Shown piece after piece: positions 30,486 through 39,349 of a DNA stretch of 64,000 nt. Within the stretch, counting starts at the first letter, position 1, and each line of letters opens with the position of its first letter. The notes beneath the pieces are model-generated. The model had not been told where the DNA came from and searched no databases. It saw only the letters and a list, made by a program, of their open reading frames with translations. The stretch covers positions 62,001 through 126,000 of the forward strand of contig NZ_CP049156.1 of assembly GCF_011493005.1 (NCBI RefSeq), read 5' to 3'. This stretch comes from Caballeronia sp. SBC1. GTDB lineage: Bacteria > Pseudomonadota > Gammaproteobacteria > Burkholderiales > Burkholderiaceae. Made by a program: the position numbers and the translations under genes.

Positions 30486-31826
30486 TTACAGCACGTAGCG
30501 CGACAAATCTTCGTCTTCGGCTACATCGTTCAACGCTTTATCGACATAAGCGGCATCGATCTTCACCGGGTGGCCCGTGTGATTGCCCGCCGCGAACGAC
30601 ACTTCTTCGAGCAACTTTTCGATCACGGTATAGAGCCGCCGCGCACCAATATTCTCGGTCTTCTCGTTCACCGAAAACGCGATTTCAGCCATCCGGCGAA
30701 TCCCTTCCGTGCTGAATTCGAGCTGTACATCTTCGGTCGCCAACAACGCTGTGTACTGCTTCACAAGACTGGCATCGGTTGTATTCAGAATGGATTCGAA
30801 ATCCTCCACGGACAGGGAATCCAGCTCCACGCGAATCGGAAAACGCCCTTGCAGTTCGGGGATCAAATCGCTCGGCTTCGCCAGATGGAACGCACCGCTC
30901 GCGATAAACAGGATGTGATCGGTCTTGATCATCCCGTATTTTGTGTTGATGGTGGTGCCTTCCACGAGCGGCAGCAAGTCGCGTTGCACACCGGCCCGCG
31001 ACACTTCCGCGCCACCCGTTTCGCTGCGCGACGCGATCTTGTCGATCTCGTCCAGGAACACAATACCGTTCTGCTCGACGTTCTGAATAGCCTTCGTCTT
31101 GACCTCTTCGTCATTCAGGAGCTTGCCGGCTTCTTCGTCGGTGAGCATCTTCAGCGCGTCCTTGACCTTCACTTTGCGATGCGTTTTCTTGCCGCCGCCG
31201 ATATTCGCAAACATGGAACGGATCTGGTCGGTCATTTCCTCCATGCCCGGCGGCCCCATGATGTCCATGCTTGGCTGCGGCGCTTCGATGTCGATCTCCA
31301 CTTCCTTGTCGTCAAGCAGGCCTTCGCGCAGACGCTTGCGGAACGTCTGACGCGTGCTGTTCGCGCTGTCGTCGTGCAATTCGGCCGTGCCGAAACCCGC
31401 CGCCGGCCGCGCGCTCGGCAGCAGGATGTCCAGGATCCGGTCCTCGGCGCGATCGATGGCGCGCGAACGCACCTTGCGCATCTCGCTCTCGCGCGTTTGC
31501 TTGACCGAAATTTCGATCAGGTCACGCACGATGCTGTCCACATCGCGCCCCACGTAGCCAACCTCGGTGAACTTCGTTGCTTCAATCTTGATGAACGGCG
31601 CGTCGGCGAGTTTCGCCAGACGTCGCGCGATTTCGGTCTTGCCGACGCCGGTCGGTCCGATCATCAGGATGTTCTTCGGCGTGATTTCCTGGCGCAGCGG
31701 TTCGGCGACTTGCTGACGGCGCCACCGGTTGCGCAACGCCACGGCGACCGCTTTTTTCGCGCGGCCCTGGCCGATGATGTGTTTATCGAGTTCCGAGACG
31801 ATCTCGGCGGGAGTCATGGTGGTCAT
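30486..31826 (-). CDS. hslU: HslU, AAA+ unfoldase of the HslUV protease
   Basis: A 446-residue ClpY ATPase. It has [17 protein letters not shown] at the N-terminus, Walker [17 protein letters not shown], the pore loop [12 protein letters not shown], an inserted I domain (about 110-245), Walker [12 protein letters not shown] and the C-terminal LSRYVL that docks into HslV. Length is typical. It follows hslV in the minus-strand operon with a gap of 42 bp. Confidence 0.97.
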   Translation of the reverse strand: MTTMTPAEIVSELDKHIIGQGRAKKAVAVALRNRWRRQQVAEPLRQEITPKNILMIGPTGVGKTEIARRLAKLADAPFIKIEATKFTEVGYVGRDVDSIVRDLIEISVKQTRESEMRKVRSRAIDRAEDRILDILLPSARPAAGFGTAELHDDSANSTRQTFRKRLREGLLDDKEVEIDIEAPQPSMDIMGPPGMEEMTDQIRSMFANIGGGKKTHRKVKVKDALKMLTDEEAGKLLNDEEVKTKAIQNVEQNGIVFLDEIDKIASRSETGGAEVSRAGVQRDLLPLVEGTTINTKYGMIKTDHILFIASGAFHLAKPSDLIPELQGRFPIRVELDSLSVEDFESILNTTDASLVKQYTALLATEDVQLEFSTEGIRRMAEIAFSVNEKTENIGARRLYTVIEKLLEEVSFAAGNHTGHPVKIDAAYVDKALNDVAEDEDLSRYVL

Positions 31827-31868
31827 CGTTGGTCCTTGTCCTGTGCTCGCGAATACGCGAAAGCCGTG

Positions 31869-32405
31869 TTACTCGATCGTCTCGATGACGCGATTGTGAT
31901 TCGTGTAAATGCACATATCGCCCGCGATTGTCAGTGCTTTTTCGACGATATCGCGCGGCGAGAGTTCGGTGTTTTCGGAGAGTGCCTGCGCCGCGGCCTG
32001 CGCATACGCACCGCCCGAACCGATCGCGCAAATGCCGTTTTCCGGATCGAGCACGTCGCCGTTACCCGTGATGACGAGCGTGGTTTGCGCGTCGGCGGCA
32101 ATCAGCATGGCTTCCAGCCGACGCAGCATGCGATCCGTGCGCCAGTCTTTCGCGAGCTCGACGGCGGCGCGTGTCAGGTTGCCCTGGTGTTTTTCCAGCT
32201 TGGCTTCGAAGCGGTCGAGGAGCGAAAACGCGTCGGCCGTGCCGCCCGCGAAACCGACCAGGACCTTGCCGCCATAGATGCGGCGCACTTTCTTCGCGCC
32301 GCCTTTCATCACGATATTGCCGAGGGTGACCTGGCCGTCGCCACCGAGGGCGACCTTGTCGCCGCGTCGTACGGAGACGATGGTCGTGCCGTGAAATTGT
32401 TCCAT
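31869..32405 (-). CDS. hslV: HslV, proteasome-like peptidase subunit
   Basis: A 178-residue Ntn hydrolase starting at the ATG at 32405. The short propeptide MEQFHG precedes the catalytic N-terminal threonine of [34 protein letters not shown] is the conserved core. A longer open frame upstream encodes unconserved sequence and is not used. HslV forms the double hexamer degraded through HslU. A candidate heat-shock-like promoter lies 161 bp upstream. Confidence 0.96.
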   Translation of the reverse strand: MEQFHGTTIVSVRRGDKVALGGDGQVTLGNIVMKGGAKKVRRIYGGKVLVGFAGGTADAFSLLDRFEAKLEKHQGNLTRAAVELAKDWRTDRMLRRLEAMLIAADAQTTLVITGNGDVLDPENGICAIGSGGAYAQAAAQALSENTELSPRDIVEKALTIAGDMCIYTNHNRVIETIE

Positions 32406-32565
32406 GTGCATTCCTTTGAAAGCGGAGTGGGCGCGGCGGCCGATAGACCGGTGTGCCGCCGCGCCGCCGGGGAATCCGTTGGGAGCGTGAGGCGTTCGGG
32501 CGCGCTGCAATGTTGCGCTCGAACAGACTCTGGCCACGCCCGCGCCACGAAAGCGCGTCCAGTTT

Positions 32566-32592
32566 ATTTTAGGGCGCTGAGGAATTTATCAA
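32566..32592 (-). promoter_or_regulatory. Candidate hslVU promoter (sigma-70/sigma-32 overlap)
   Basis: Read on the minus strand, CTTGATAA is followed after about 11 bases by CCCTAAAAT. This resembles the heat-shock pattern CTTGAA...CCCCAT-T and also TTGATA (32592-32587) with TAAAAT (32571-32566) at a short 15-bp spacing. hslVU is a classical sigma-32 target, which is why I noted it. The match is imperfect. Confidence 0.35.
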
Positions 32593-32682
32593 GACGCTTC
32601 TTGCGCCATCTTGTGTGCGACGGCGTTTTGGGTCGCCAGCCTGACGGAGTAAGTCCGATCGGCTGCAAATACAGCGTACAAA

Positions 32683-32718
32683 AACAAAAAGGCACACGAT
32701 TTTTCGTGTGCCTTTTGT
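32683..32718. terminator. Terminator between dksA and hslV
   Basis: AAAAGGCACACGA and TCGTGTGCCTTTT form a 13-bp stem with a short T-rich loop, with A-tracts before and T-tracts after. It can terminate the minus-strand dksA transcript and is symmetric. Confidence 0.85.
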
Positions 32719-32822
32719 GTTTTCCAGCGGTGTTTTTCACCGCTTTCCAATCGCTTCGATACAAATCCCGGCGGCAGCTTTCCCGCCGCGGTCCAGGCCG
32801 CAGCGTACGCCGCTCCGGCAGA

Positions 32823-33242
32823 TCAGTCGCCGAACAACTTTTGGCGCAGTTCGCGTCGTTCCTGCGCTTCGAGCGAGAGCGTTGCCGTCGGGCGCGCGAT
32901 CAGGCGGGGGATGCCGATGGGCTCGCCCGTTTCTTCGCACCAGCCGTAGTCGCCGGACTCGATACGCGCCAGCGACTGCTGCACTTTCTTCAGCAGCTTG
33001 CGTTCGCGGTCGCGTGTGCGCAGTTCGAGCGCGTGCTCTTCCTCGATCGTCGCGCGATCAGCAGGGTCCGGAACGATGACGGTTTCCCGCAGGTTTTCCG
33101 TCGTCTGGCCCGCATTCTTGAGAATGTCGGCCTGCAACTGTTCCAGCCGGACCCTGAAGAACGCGAGTTGATCCTCGTTCATGTAATCCTTGTCGGCCAT
33201 CTTCAGGATTTCGTCTTCGGTCAACAATCGTTTCGTCGTCAT
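32823..33242 (-). CDS. dksA: DksA-type RNA polymerase-binding regulator with a single cysteine
   Basis: A 139-residue DksA. The coiled-coil tip carries PDPADRATIEEEHALELR with the two essential acidic residues in DPAD, so the polymerase secondary-channel function should be intact. The C-terminal globular domain is the GYGWCEETGEPIGIPRLIARPTATLS type: one Cys where E. coli DksA has four zinc-ligand cysteines (CxxC...CxxC), the others replaced by Thr, Ser and Ala. It is therefore a zinc-independent DksA, comparable to Pseudomonas DksA2. It lies upstream of hslVU and downstream of the COG0523 gene on the same strand. Confidence 0.94.
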   Translation of the reverse strand: MTTKRLLTEDEILKMADKDYMNEDQLAFFRVRLEQLQADILKNAGQTTENLRETVIVPDPADRATIEEEHALELRTRDRERKLLKKVQQSLARIESGDYGWCEETGEPIGIPRLIARPTATLSLEAQERRELRQKLFGD

Positions 33243-34018
33243 CTGGCTTGCTTCTTCAATGTGGGGCGATGTCGTTCGCCATCTTCGCGGTCGCTCGCCG
33301 CGCTCGCCGCCGCCGTTGTCCGGTTTACCCGCACTTCAGCGATATTCGCCAACAATTACTGCATGCACTTACTACGCTAAACGGGCTGCGACTCTCGCGG
33401 CGCTGGATAGCGCCACGCAGGGCCGATTCATTTGGACCAATCCTTTACTGATTTTCAAGCAAATCGATCGGTGTCCGATGTTCGGAACAACACCTTACTT
33501 TTCACTTCCACTCTCGCGCCGGGGCTTGCAAAACAACGGTGAAACGTTGCTCGCGGCGCCGGCGGGACAGCTTTCCAGTACTTTTCGGTACTTTCCAGTA
33601 GCACTTGCGCCGGGCTTTGTAGTCAAGGCTTGCCGGTGTACCGGCTTCTCCAGTGGGGCTGTATTGTAACTGAATCGCAAATGCGTACTACACCTGAGCA
33701 AAACACTGGCGCGATTCGTTTGTTATCTCAAAAATATAACGCGCTGACGTTTAAAAAGCGATGGTTCTTGGTGGTCGTGAACACATATTGCAACGACGTT
33801 CATCGCGAAAAAGCGCCGACTCCCGAAGGCGCAGCGATTTTAGCCTCGCTAACGCGTCGCAATGGCTGCGCTTCAGGAGAGAAATAGCGAGAACTGTGCC
33901 GAAAGCGGAGGTTTTCGGATTGCGCGGCGGCGCGAAGCCGCCGTGTGAGGGCTTCGCGTTTCGCCGGTTTCTTCGGTTTTCTTCGGTTCAGCGCATTCAG
34001 CGCATTCAGCGTCTTCGA
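33243..34018. other. 776-bp gap between the COG0523 gene and dksA
   Basis: No convincing gene. It should hold the dksA promoter, and the dksA leader may be long. Visible elements: a CGCGAAGCC/GGCTTCGCG hairpin at 33931-33958, probably the end of the cobW transcript though without a clear U-run; two tandem TTTCTTCGGT units at 33968-33987; and TCAGCGCAT repeated 2.6 times at 33988-34011. The open frames here look like chance. Confidence 0.5.
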
Positions 34019-35098
34019 TCAGACCAGACAGGCGGTCAGTCCGTCGATGATCAAATCCTGCGGCAGTTCAATACCAATAAACACCATTTTGCTGTTCTTC
34101 TTTTCGATCGGTTGCCATTTCGCGGCAAGGTCGCTGCCCATCATCTGATGCACGCCCTGGAACACGACCTTGCGATCGACACCCTTCATAAACAGCACGC
34201 CCTTGTAGCGCAACAGGCGTTCGCCGTAGATCTGCAGGATGCCACCGAGGAAATCTTCGAGCCGGTTGGGATCGAAGGCGCGGTCGCTGCGGAATACAAA
34301 CGACTTGATCTTGTCGTCGTGATGCGCGTGATGGTGATTCGCGTGACCATGCTCATGGTCGTGGCTGTGATCGTGGCCACAGGTGGCGTGGTCGTGATCG
34401 TCGTCGTGCGCATGGTCGTGCGCGGCGTGATCATGGTCGTGATCGTCTTCCGCCAGGAAATCCGGATCGATTTCAAGCTTCGAGTTCAGGTTGAAGCCGC
34501 GCAGATCGAAGATTTCCTTGATGTCGGCATCGCCGAAATTCACTACTTTGATCGCGGCGCGCGGGTTCATGTGAACCAGCCGGTGCTTGAGTGCGTCGAG
34601 CGCGGCGGCGTCGACCAGATCGGACTTCGTGATGAACAGGCGGTCCGCGAAACCTACCTGGCGCTGCACGACTTCGTGCTCGTCGAGCTGATGGTTGGCG
34701 TGCTTCGCATCGACCAGCGTGATGATTGCGTCGAGCAGGAATTCGTCGGCGACGGTGTTGTCCATGAAGAACGTTTGAGCAACCGGGCCAGGATTCGCGA
34801 GGCCGGTTGTCTCGATCACCACGCGATCGAAGTTCAGCGTGCCGGCCTTCTTGCGGTCGGCGAGATCTTCCAGCGCCCGCGCGAGGTCACCGCGGATCGT
34901 GCAGCAGATGCAGCCGTTGCTCATCTGGATGATCTGCTCGTTCGTTTCCTGGACGAGGATCTCGTTGTCGATGTTCTCTTCGCCGAACTCGTTCTCGATC
35001 ACGGCGATCTTCATGCCGTGCTGGTCGTTCAGGATGCGCTTGAGCAACGTGGTTTTGCCGCTGCCCAGAAAGCCGGTCAGGATGGTAACGGGAATCAT
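34019..35098 (-). CDS. COG0523 (CobW/ZigA-like) GTPase metallochaperone with His-rich loop
   Basis: A 359-residue G3E GTPase starting at the ATG at 35098. It has Walker A GFLGSGKTTLL, the metal-binding GCICCT, Walker B-like ETTGLANP and the guanine motif TKSD. Between the GTPase and C-terminal domains lies a loop of ~45 residues with about 20 histidines and many aspartates (HDHDH, HHHAHH and similar), the hallmark of metal-handling COG0523 proteins. Zinc is the best-supported metal for such proteins, cobalt or nickel being possible. Its 5' leader carries a 14-bp inverted repeat, and dksA is the next gene downstream. Confidence 0.88.
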   Translation of the reverse strand: MIPVTILTGFLGSGKTTLLKRILNDQHGMKIAVIENEFGEENIDNEILVQETNEQIIQMSNGCICCTIRGDLARALEDLADRKKAGTLNFDRVVIETTGLANPGPVAQTFFMDNTVADEFLLDAIITLVDAKHANHQLDEHEVVQRQVGFADRLFITKSDLVDAAALDALKHRLVHMNPRAAIKVVNFGDADIKEIFDLRGFNLNSKLEIDPDFLAEDDHDHDHAAHDHAHDDDHDHATCGHDHSHDHEHGHANHHHAHHDDKIKSFVFRSDRAFDPNRLEDFLGGILQIYGERLLRYKGVLFMKGVDRKVVFQGVHQMMGSDLAAKWQPIEKKNSKMVFIGIELPQDLIIDGLTACLV

Positions 35099-35136
35099 GG
35101 TGGTCGCCCTGTTCTTTAAAGTCGAAGGATCGTGCG

Positions 35137-35194
35137 GCATGTTTTCGGGCTGCGGGCGTGGCCTGAGGCGCCTGCGCGACGCCCGAAAACATGC
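35137..35194 (-). promoter_or_regulatory. 14-bp inverted repeat in the leader of the COG0523 gene
   Basis: GCATGTTTTCGGGC (35137-35150) and GCCCGAAAACATGC (35181-35194) are perfect complements around a 30-nt loop, ending 38 bases before the ATG. A competing pairing (CGGGCGT 35153-35159 with ACGCCCG 35179-35185) shares the same bases. No T-tract follows on the minus strand, so it is not an obvious terminator of rlmI. Confidence 0.55.
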
Positions 35195-35282
35195 GGTCGG
35201 TCGATTATTGAAACATATTTGTCAAGCGGACGCTCTGTGCTGTCCTGAACGCGCGCTGTCCGAAGCGCTCAACTATGGGCGA

Positions 35283-36485
35283 TCAGGCGATTTGCAACAA
35301 TAGGCCTTTCAGGTATTCCCCTTCGGGAAACGCGGTTAAAAGCGGGTGATCGACGCCTGCGCCAAGGCGCTTCAGGATACGTGCGTCGACTTTCGCGTCG
35401 GCCGCGGCGCCTGCCACGATCTTCTGGAACAGATCGGCGTCAATGGCGCCAGAGCACGAATAAGTGAACAGGAGGCCGCCTGGGCGCAACAACTTGAAGC
35501 CGGTCAAGTTGATGTCCTTGTACGCACGCGCGGCGCGGTCCACGTGTTCCCGCGAAGGCGCGAACTTGGGCGGATCGAGCACGATCAGGTCGAAGCGCTC
35601 GCCTTCCTCATGCAAGCGGCGCAAGGTCTTGAAGGCATCGGCGTCGAGCCATTCGGCACGTTGCGGATCGAAACCGTTCGCCGTGACGTTTTGCTGGGCG
35701 AGGGCCAGCGCGTCGCCGGAGGAGTCGATCGATACCACGCGTTTTGCACCGCCTTTCAACGCCGCCAGCGAAAAGCCGCCGGTGTAGCAGAAGCAGTTGA
35801 GCACGTCGCGGTCGCCGGCATATTCGCGGACAAGCGCGCGATTGTCGCGTTGATCGATGTAGAAGCCTGTTTTATGACCCCGTTCGACGTCGACGTGATA
35901 TCGAACGCCGCCTTCGTTCGCAATCAGCGTGGCCGGGGGCGGATCGCCGGCCAGCACGCCGGTGATCTGTTCGAGCCCTTCCTTCTGCCGGATAGACACG
36001 TCCGAGCGTTCATACACGTTCGGGCAGCCGGTTGCGCTAATCAACGCCTTCACGATCGCTTCTTTCCAGTGTTCCACGCCGGTCGCCATGAACTGGCAGA
36101 CCAACTGACCACGCTGGCTTTCATCGTCCGCGATGTAGTAATCGACGATCAAACCCGGCAGTCCGTCCGCCTCGCCGAAAATCAGCCGCGTGGCGCCGGT
36201 GTCGCGCACCATGGTTTGCCGGTGTGCGATCGCCCGCTGTACGCGGCGCTTGAAGAACGCGTGATCGATGGGCTCGCTTTCGTCGAAACTCCAGACACGG
36301 GCGCGAATTTGCGAGACTGGACTGTATGACGCGCGTGCCAGAAACCGGCCATCGTGGGCGCGGATCAGCACGGTGGCACCGGGCGCGGGTTTGCCTTCCA
36401 CATGTTCTATCGCGGTGGAATAGATCCACGGATGGCGGCGCGCAAGCGACTTGTCTTTCGCCGGTTTCAGCGTGATGGTGTTCAT
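35283..36485 (-). CDS. rlmI: RlmI-like 23S rRNA m5C methyltransferase
   Basis: A 400-residue methyltransferase with an N-terminal PUA-type RNA-binding domain (LKPAKDKSLARRHPWIY), an intermediate EEHEC-type region and a C-terminal Rossmann SAM domain. It shows FCYTGGFSLAALKGGAKRV (motif I), LDPPKFAP (motif IV) and the terminal SCSGAID with catalytic cysteine (TYSCSG). It matches RlmI, which methylates C1962 of 23S rRNA; the exact target is inferred from homology. Length equals E. coli RlmI (396). Confidence 0.9.
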   Translation of the reverse strand: MNTITLKPAKDKSLARRHPWIYSTAIEHVEGKPAPGATVLIRAHDGRFLARASYSPVSQIRARVWSFDESEPIDHAFFKRRVQRAIAHRQTMVRDTGATRLIFGEADGLPGLIVDYYIADDESQRGQLVCQFMATGVEHWKEAIVKALISATGCPNVYERSDVSIRQKEGLEQITGVLAGDPPPATLIANEGGVRYHVDVERGHKTGFYIDQRDNRALVREYAGDRDVLNCFCYTGGFSLAALKGGAKRVVSIDSSGDALALAQQNVTANGFDPQRAEWLDADAFKTLRRLHEEGERFDLIVLDPPKFAPSREHVDRAARAYKDINLTGFKLLRPGGLLFTYSCSGAIDADLFQKIVAGAAADAKVDARILKRLGAGVDHPLLTAFPEGEYLKGLLLQIA

Positions 36486-36683
36486 TCGGGTCTTCGGTGA
36501 AAGCGCTGACTGGACGGGGGAAGTGAACGCTGAGGAGTTTCGGGCCGCGGTTCTGTTTCTTTTGTTTCTGTTAGCAGCGAGAGAATCTGGGGGGTACGCC
36601 GGTCATGCCGGTAACACGGTGAGTCGGCCACGTTTTTGGGCGCAGCGACACGCCCGCATCTTGTTGCTTGCGGCTGCGCCGGC

Positions 36684-37604
36684 TTAGTCGCGTTTTTTCG
36701 CGCGCGGATGCGTCTGGTCGTAGACGCGAGCCAGATGTTGGAAATCGAGCGCCGTATAAACCTGCGTGGCCGCGATACTGGCGTGGCCAAGCAGCTCCTG
36801 CACGGCCCGAAGGTCACCGCTGGATTGCAGCACGTGCGTGGCGAACGAATGCCGCAAGACGTGCGGATGCACATTCGACGGCACGCCGGCGAGCAAAGCC
36901 ATGCGTTTCACCCGATCACGGACCACGTTTGGCGACATCCGGTTACCGCGCACCGATAGAAATAGCGCGTGCGGATCGTCTTTCACGAATTGCCCGCGCA
37001 CTTCAATCCACGCGCGCAGTGCGGTGATTGCCTTGCTGCCTACGGGCACCGACCGCCGCCGGTTTCCCTTGCCGAGCACATTGACTTCAGCGCTGGCGAG
37101 GTCGAGCCAGCCGGCCGACAAATACCCTTCGGATTGCACGAAATGCACGTCCAGCCCGACCAGCTCGGCGAGCCGCAAGCCGGACGAATAGAACAGTTCG
37201 AGTATGGCGTGATCCCGCAGCGCTTCAGGCGTGTCGGCCTGGGGTGCTTCCATCAGCGCGTTGGCGTCGTCGACGGAAAGTGCCTTGGGCAAGGACTTCG
37301 CGCGTTTCGGCGCACGCACGGTCGCGACCGGATTGGCTTGCATTTCAACCTGCTCCGCAAGCCACCGATAAAACGCCCGCCACGCCGATAACCGATGCGC
37401 AATTGAGCGCGCCGACAACCCGCCGCCATGAGCACGCGCTACTGCGCCACGCATGTCGGTGGCGGTCAGCGATTCCAGCGCCCGGCCGTTGGCCAACTTC
37501 TTCAGCTCGTCGAGTTCGTGTGTATAACCGCGCAACGTATGGTCCGATAACCGCCGCTCGTGCTCGAGCATCGAAAGATAGGCGGCTACCGGATCGTCGG
37601 TCAT
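36684..37604 (-). CDS. xerC: XerC site-specific tyrosine recombinase
   Basis: A 306-residue recombinase from the ATG at 37604; the longer frame upstream overlaps DUF484 and is not used. The SAM-like core-binding domain (1-100) contains HTLRGYTHELDEL. The catalytic residues appear as Arg in SSGLRLAELVGLD, Lys in GKGNRRR, HVLRHSFATH (His-x-x-Arg), LGHAS and Tyr in ATQVYT. With XerD it resolves chromosome dimers at dif. It starts one base after the DUF484 stop, as in many proteobacteria where dapF-DUF484-xerC run together. Confidence 0.95.
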   Translation of the reverse strand: MTDDPVAAYLSMLEHERRLSDHTLRGYTHELDELKKLANGRALESLTATDMRGAVARAHGGGLSARSIAHRLSAWRAFYRWLAEQVEMQANPVATVRAPKRAKSLPKALSVDDANALMEAPQADTPEALRDHAILELFYSSGLRLAELVGLDVHFVQSEGYLSAGWLDLASAEVNVLGKGNRRRSVPVGSKAITALRAWIEVRGQFVKDDPHALFLSVRGNRMSPNVVRDRVKRMALLAGVPSNVHPHVLRHSFATHVLQSSGDLRAVQELLGHASIAATQVYTALDFQHLARVYDQTHPRAKKRD

Positions 37605-37605
37605 G

Positions 37606-38340
37606 TCAGTGGGGCAGCAAGCGGCTGAGCGCGGCGCTGGCAAGCGTACCGATCTGTGTAAGGAAGTCGGTGGCCATGCCTTCGTGGAACCGGCGCGGAT
37701 CGGGTGACCCCAGGACCAGCAAGCCGAACGCGGGCGCTTCGGGACCGGCGGCCGGATCACGCAGCGAGAGCAGGGCGATGGATTCGGTGGTGTTCGCGGT
37801 GTCCACGACACCATCCGTTGTAGCCGATGCCACCGAGACCGAACTCGCCGATGTCAGCCACTGTGCAGCCTCGAAGCCGGTGTTCGGCCCGCAATATGGC
37901 GTGGTCAGGCCGCTCGTGAAGGAGCGGACTTCTTCGCCCGTGGTCCGCGCGAATTCGGCTTGCGCGTAGGGCTCTGCGACATCCCACACGCGCAGCGCGG
38001 CCTGCGGCACCTCGAAGATTTCACACAGGCCAGCAGGAATGGTTTTCGGCAGCGCATGCGGATCGCGTTCGGACATGACGCGAATGGTCCATCGATGAAA
38101 CTTCGCGGCGATGCTGTCGTTCTCGTGTCCGTAACGAAGCAATTCGGCCAACCGGCGCTCGATCTGCTTGTTCTTGTCGCGCAGCATTTGCATCTGGCGT
38201 TCCTGCAGCGACACCGCGGACTTGCCATGCGGATTGGACAGCCGGATCGCGCCCAGCAACTCGGCGTGCTCGGCAAAGAAATCCGGATTGGCGATCAGGT
38301 AGTCGGCGACTTCACGTTCATTCATGGTATCGGGCAGCAT
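37606..38340 (-). CDS. DUF484 family protein
   Basis: A 244-residue protein with the DUF484 start (MNEREVADYLIANPDFFAEHAELL, shown here from residue 6), a helical segment (LQERQMQMLRDKNKQIERRL) and a GAF-like C-terminal half with LLVLGSPDPRRFHEGMATDFL. The function is unknown. It is encoded between dapF and xerC, a conserved position; it lies 14 bp after dapF and 1 bp before xerC. Start may be ATG at 38340 or 38325. Confidence 0.9.
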   Translation of the reverse strand: MLPDTMNEREVADYLIANPDFFAEHAELLGAIRLSNPHGKSAVSLQERQMQMLRDKNKQIERRLAELLRYGHENDSIAAKFHRWTIRVMSERDPHALPKTIPAGLCEIFEVPQAALRVWDVAEPYAQAEFARTTGEEVRSFTSGLTTPYCGPNTGFEAAQWLTSASSVSVASATTDGVVDTANTTESIALLSLRDPAAGPEAPAFGLLVLGSPDPRRFHEGMATDFLTQIGTLASAALSRLLPH

Positions 38341-38354
38341 CGGGTTCCTGACGG

Positions 38355-39239
38355 TCAGTCGGCGCGAGCGAGCGTGGGATCAAGCTCGATCTCGCCTTCG
38401 AATACGGTGGTGGCGGGGCCGGCCATGAAGAGCGGGGCCACGGCGTTGTGCGCGCCTTCCCAGGCAATGGTCAGCACGCCGCCGTGAGTCTGGACCTGCA
38501 CCGGCGAGTCGAGCAGTCCGCGCCGGATACCCGCCGCGACCGCTGCGCATGCACCAGTGCCGCACGCCAGCGTCTCGCCCGCGCCACGTTCGAAAACACG
38601 CAGCTTCACCGCGCCACGATTCACGATCTGCATGAATCCCGCGTTCACTCGCTTCGGAAAGCGCGCGTGATGTTCGATCACCGGTCCTTCGATCAGCACG
38701 GGTGAATTTTCCACGTCGGCCACGATCTGTACGGCGTGCGGATTCCCCATGGATACCACAGAGATCCAGCGCGTTTCACCTTGTACGTCGAGCGGCCAGA
38801 GGGTGTCGGCGCCCTCGTTGCGGCCTTGCAATCCTTCAGCGCTGAATGGCACCAAGGCAGGTTCAAACTCAGGACGGCCCATGTCCACCACCACGTCGCC
38901 GTTCTCCTGCATGGTCAGCACGATCACGCCGTGATGTACCTGCACCCGAACACTCGTCTTGCTGGTGAGGCCACGGTCGCGCACAAACTTCACAAAGCAG
39001 CGCGCGCCGTTGCCGCAATGCTCCACTTCGCCGCCGTCGCAATTGTAGATGCGGTATTTGAAATCAACGCCTTCAATGTCTGGTTTTTCGACCAGCAGCA
39101 ACTGATCCGCGCCGACGCCGAAATGCCGGTCCGCAAGCGCGCGCACCTGGGCTCCGCTCAGCGAGAGCGGTTTGGAGTAGCCGTCGAGCACGACAAAGTC
39201 GTTGCCCGCGCCATGCATTTTGGTGAATTCGAGTTTCAT
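38355..39239 (-). CDS. dapF: DapF, diaminopimelate epimerase
   Basis: A 294-residue enzyme from the ATG at 39239 ([15 protein letters not shown]), interconverting LL- and meso-diaminopimelate for lysine and peptidoglycan synthesis. The two catalytic cysteines lie in [10 protein letters not shown] and [10 protein letters not shown]. Slightly longer than E. coli DapF (274), with an insertion around [15 protein letters not shown]. First gene of the dapF-DUF484-xerC set. Confidence 0.95.
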   Translation of the reverse strand: MKLEFTKMHGAGNDFVVLDGYSKPLSLSGAQVRALADRHFGVGADQLLLVEKPDIEGVDFKYRIYNCDGGEVEHCGNGARCFVKFVRDRGLTSKTSVRVQVHHGVIVLTMQENGDVVVDMGRPEFEPALVPFSAEGLQGRNEGADTLWPLDVQGETRWISVVSMGNPHAVQIVADVENSPVLIEGPVIEHHARFPKRVNAGFMQIVNRGAVKLRVFERGAGETLACGTGACAAVAAGIRRGLLDSPVQVQTHGGVLTIAWEGAHNAVAPLFMAGPATTVFEGEIELDPTLARAD

Positions 39240-39349
39240 GACGCTATTGTAAGTGACGCGCAGCAACGGCATGCACTAGACCGAATGGGGGATGAGCCCA
39301 ATCTTGTGCAGCAATCTTCGATTGTTTCCCGGAGACTGGTGCAAGGGCG

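Noticed and set aside
30483..33380. 965-codon plus-strand open frame over hslU, hslV and dksA
   Set aside because: It is antisense to three well-supported genes and has no domain features; a product of stop-poor GC-rich sequence.
33721..33739. GTTAT...ATAAC dyad near dksA as a Zur box
   Set aside because: The half-sites are 9 bp apart, not the 3-bp centre of Zur sites, and it lies ~480 bp from the dksA start.
33190..33887. Small open frames in the dksA-upstream gap
   Set aside because: No ribosome-binding site, motif or codon bias; overlapping candidates in several frames.
34186..34476. Thr/Ile-rich repeat open frame within the COG0523 gene
   Set aside because: It is only the other frame of the His/Asp repeat codons.
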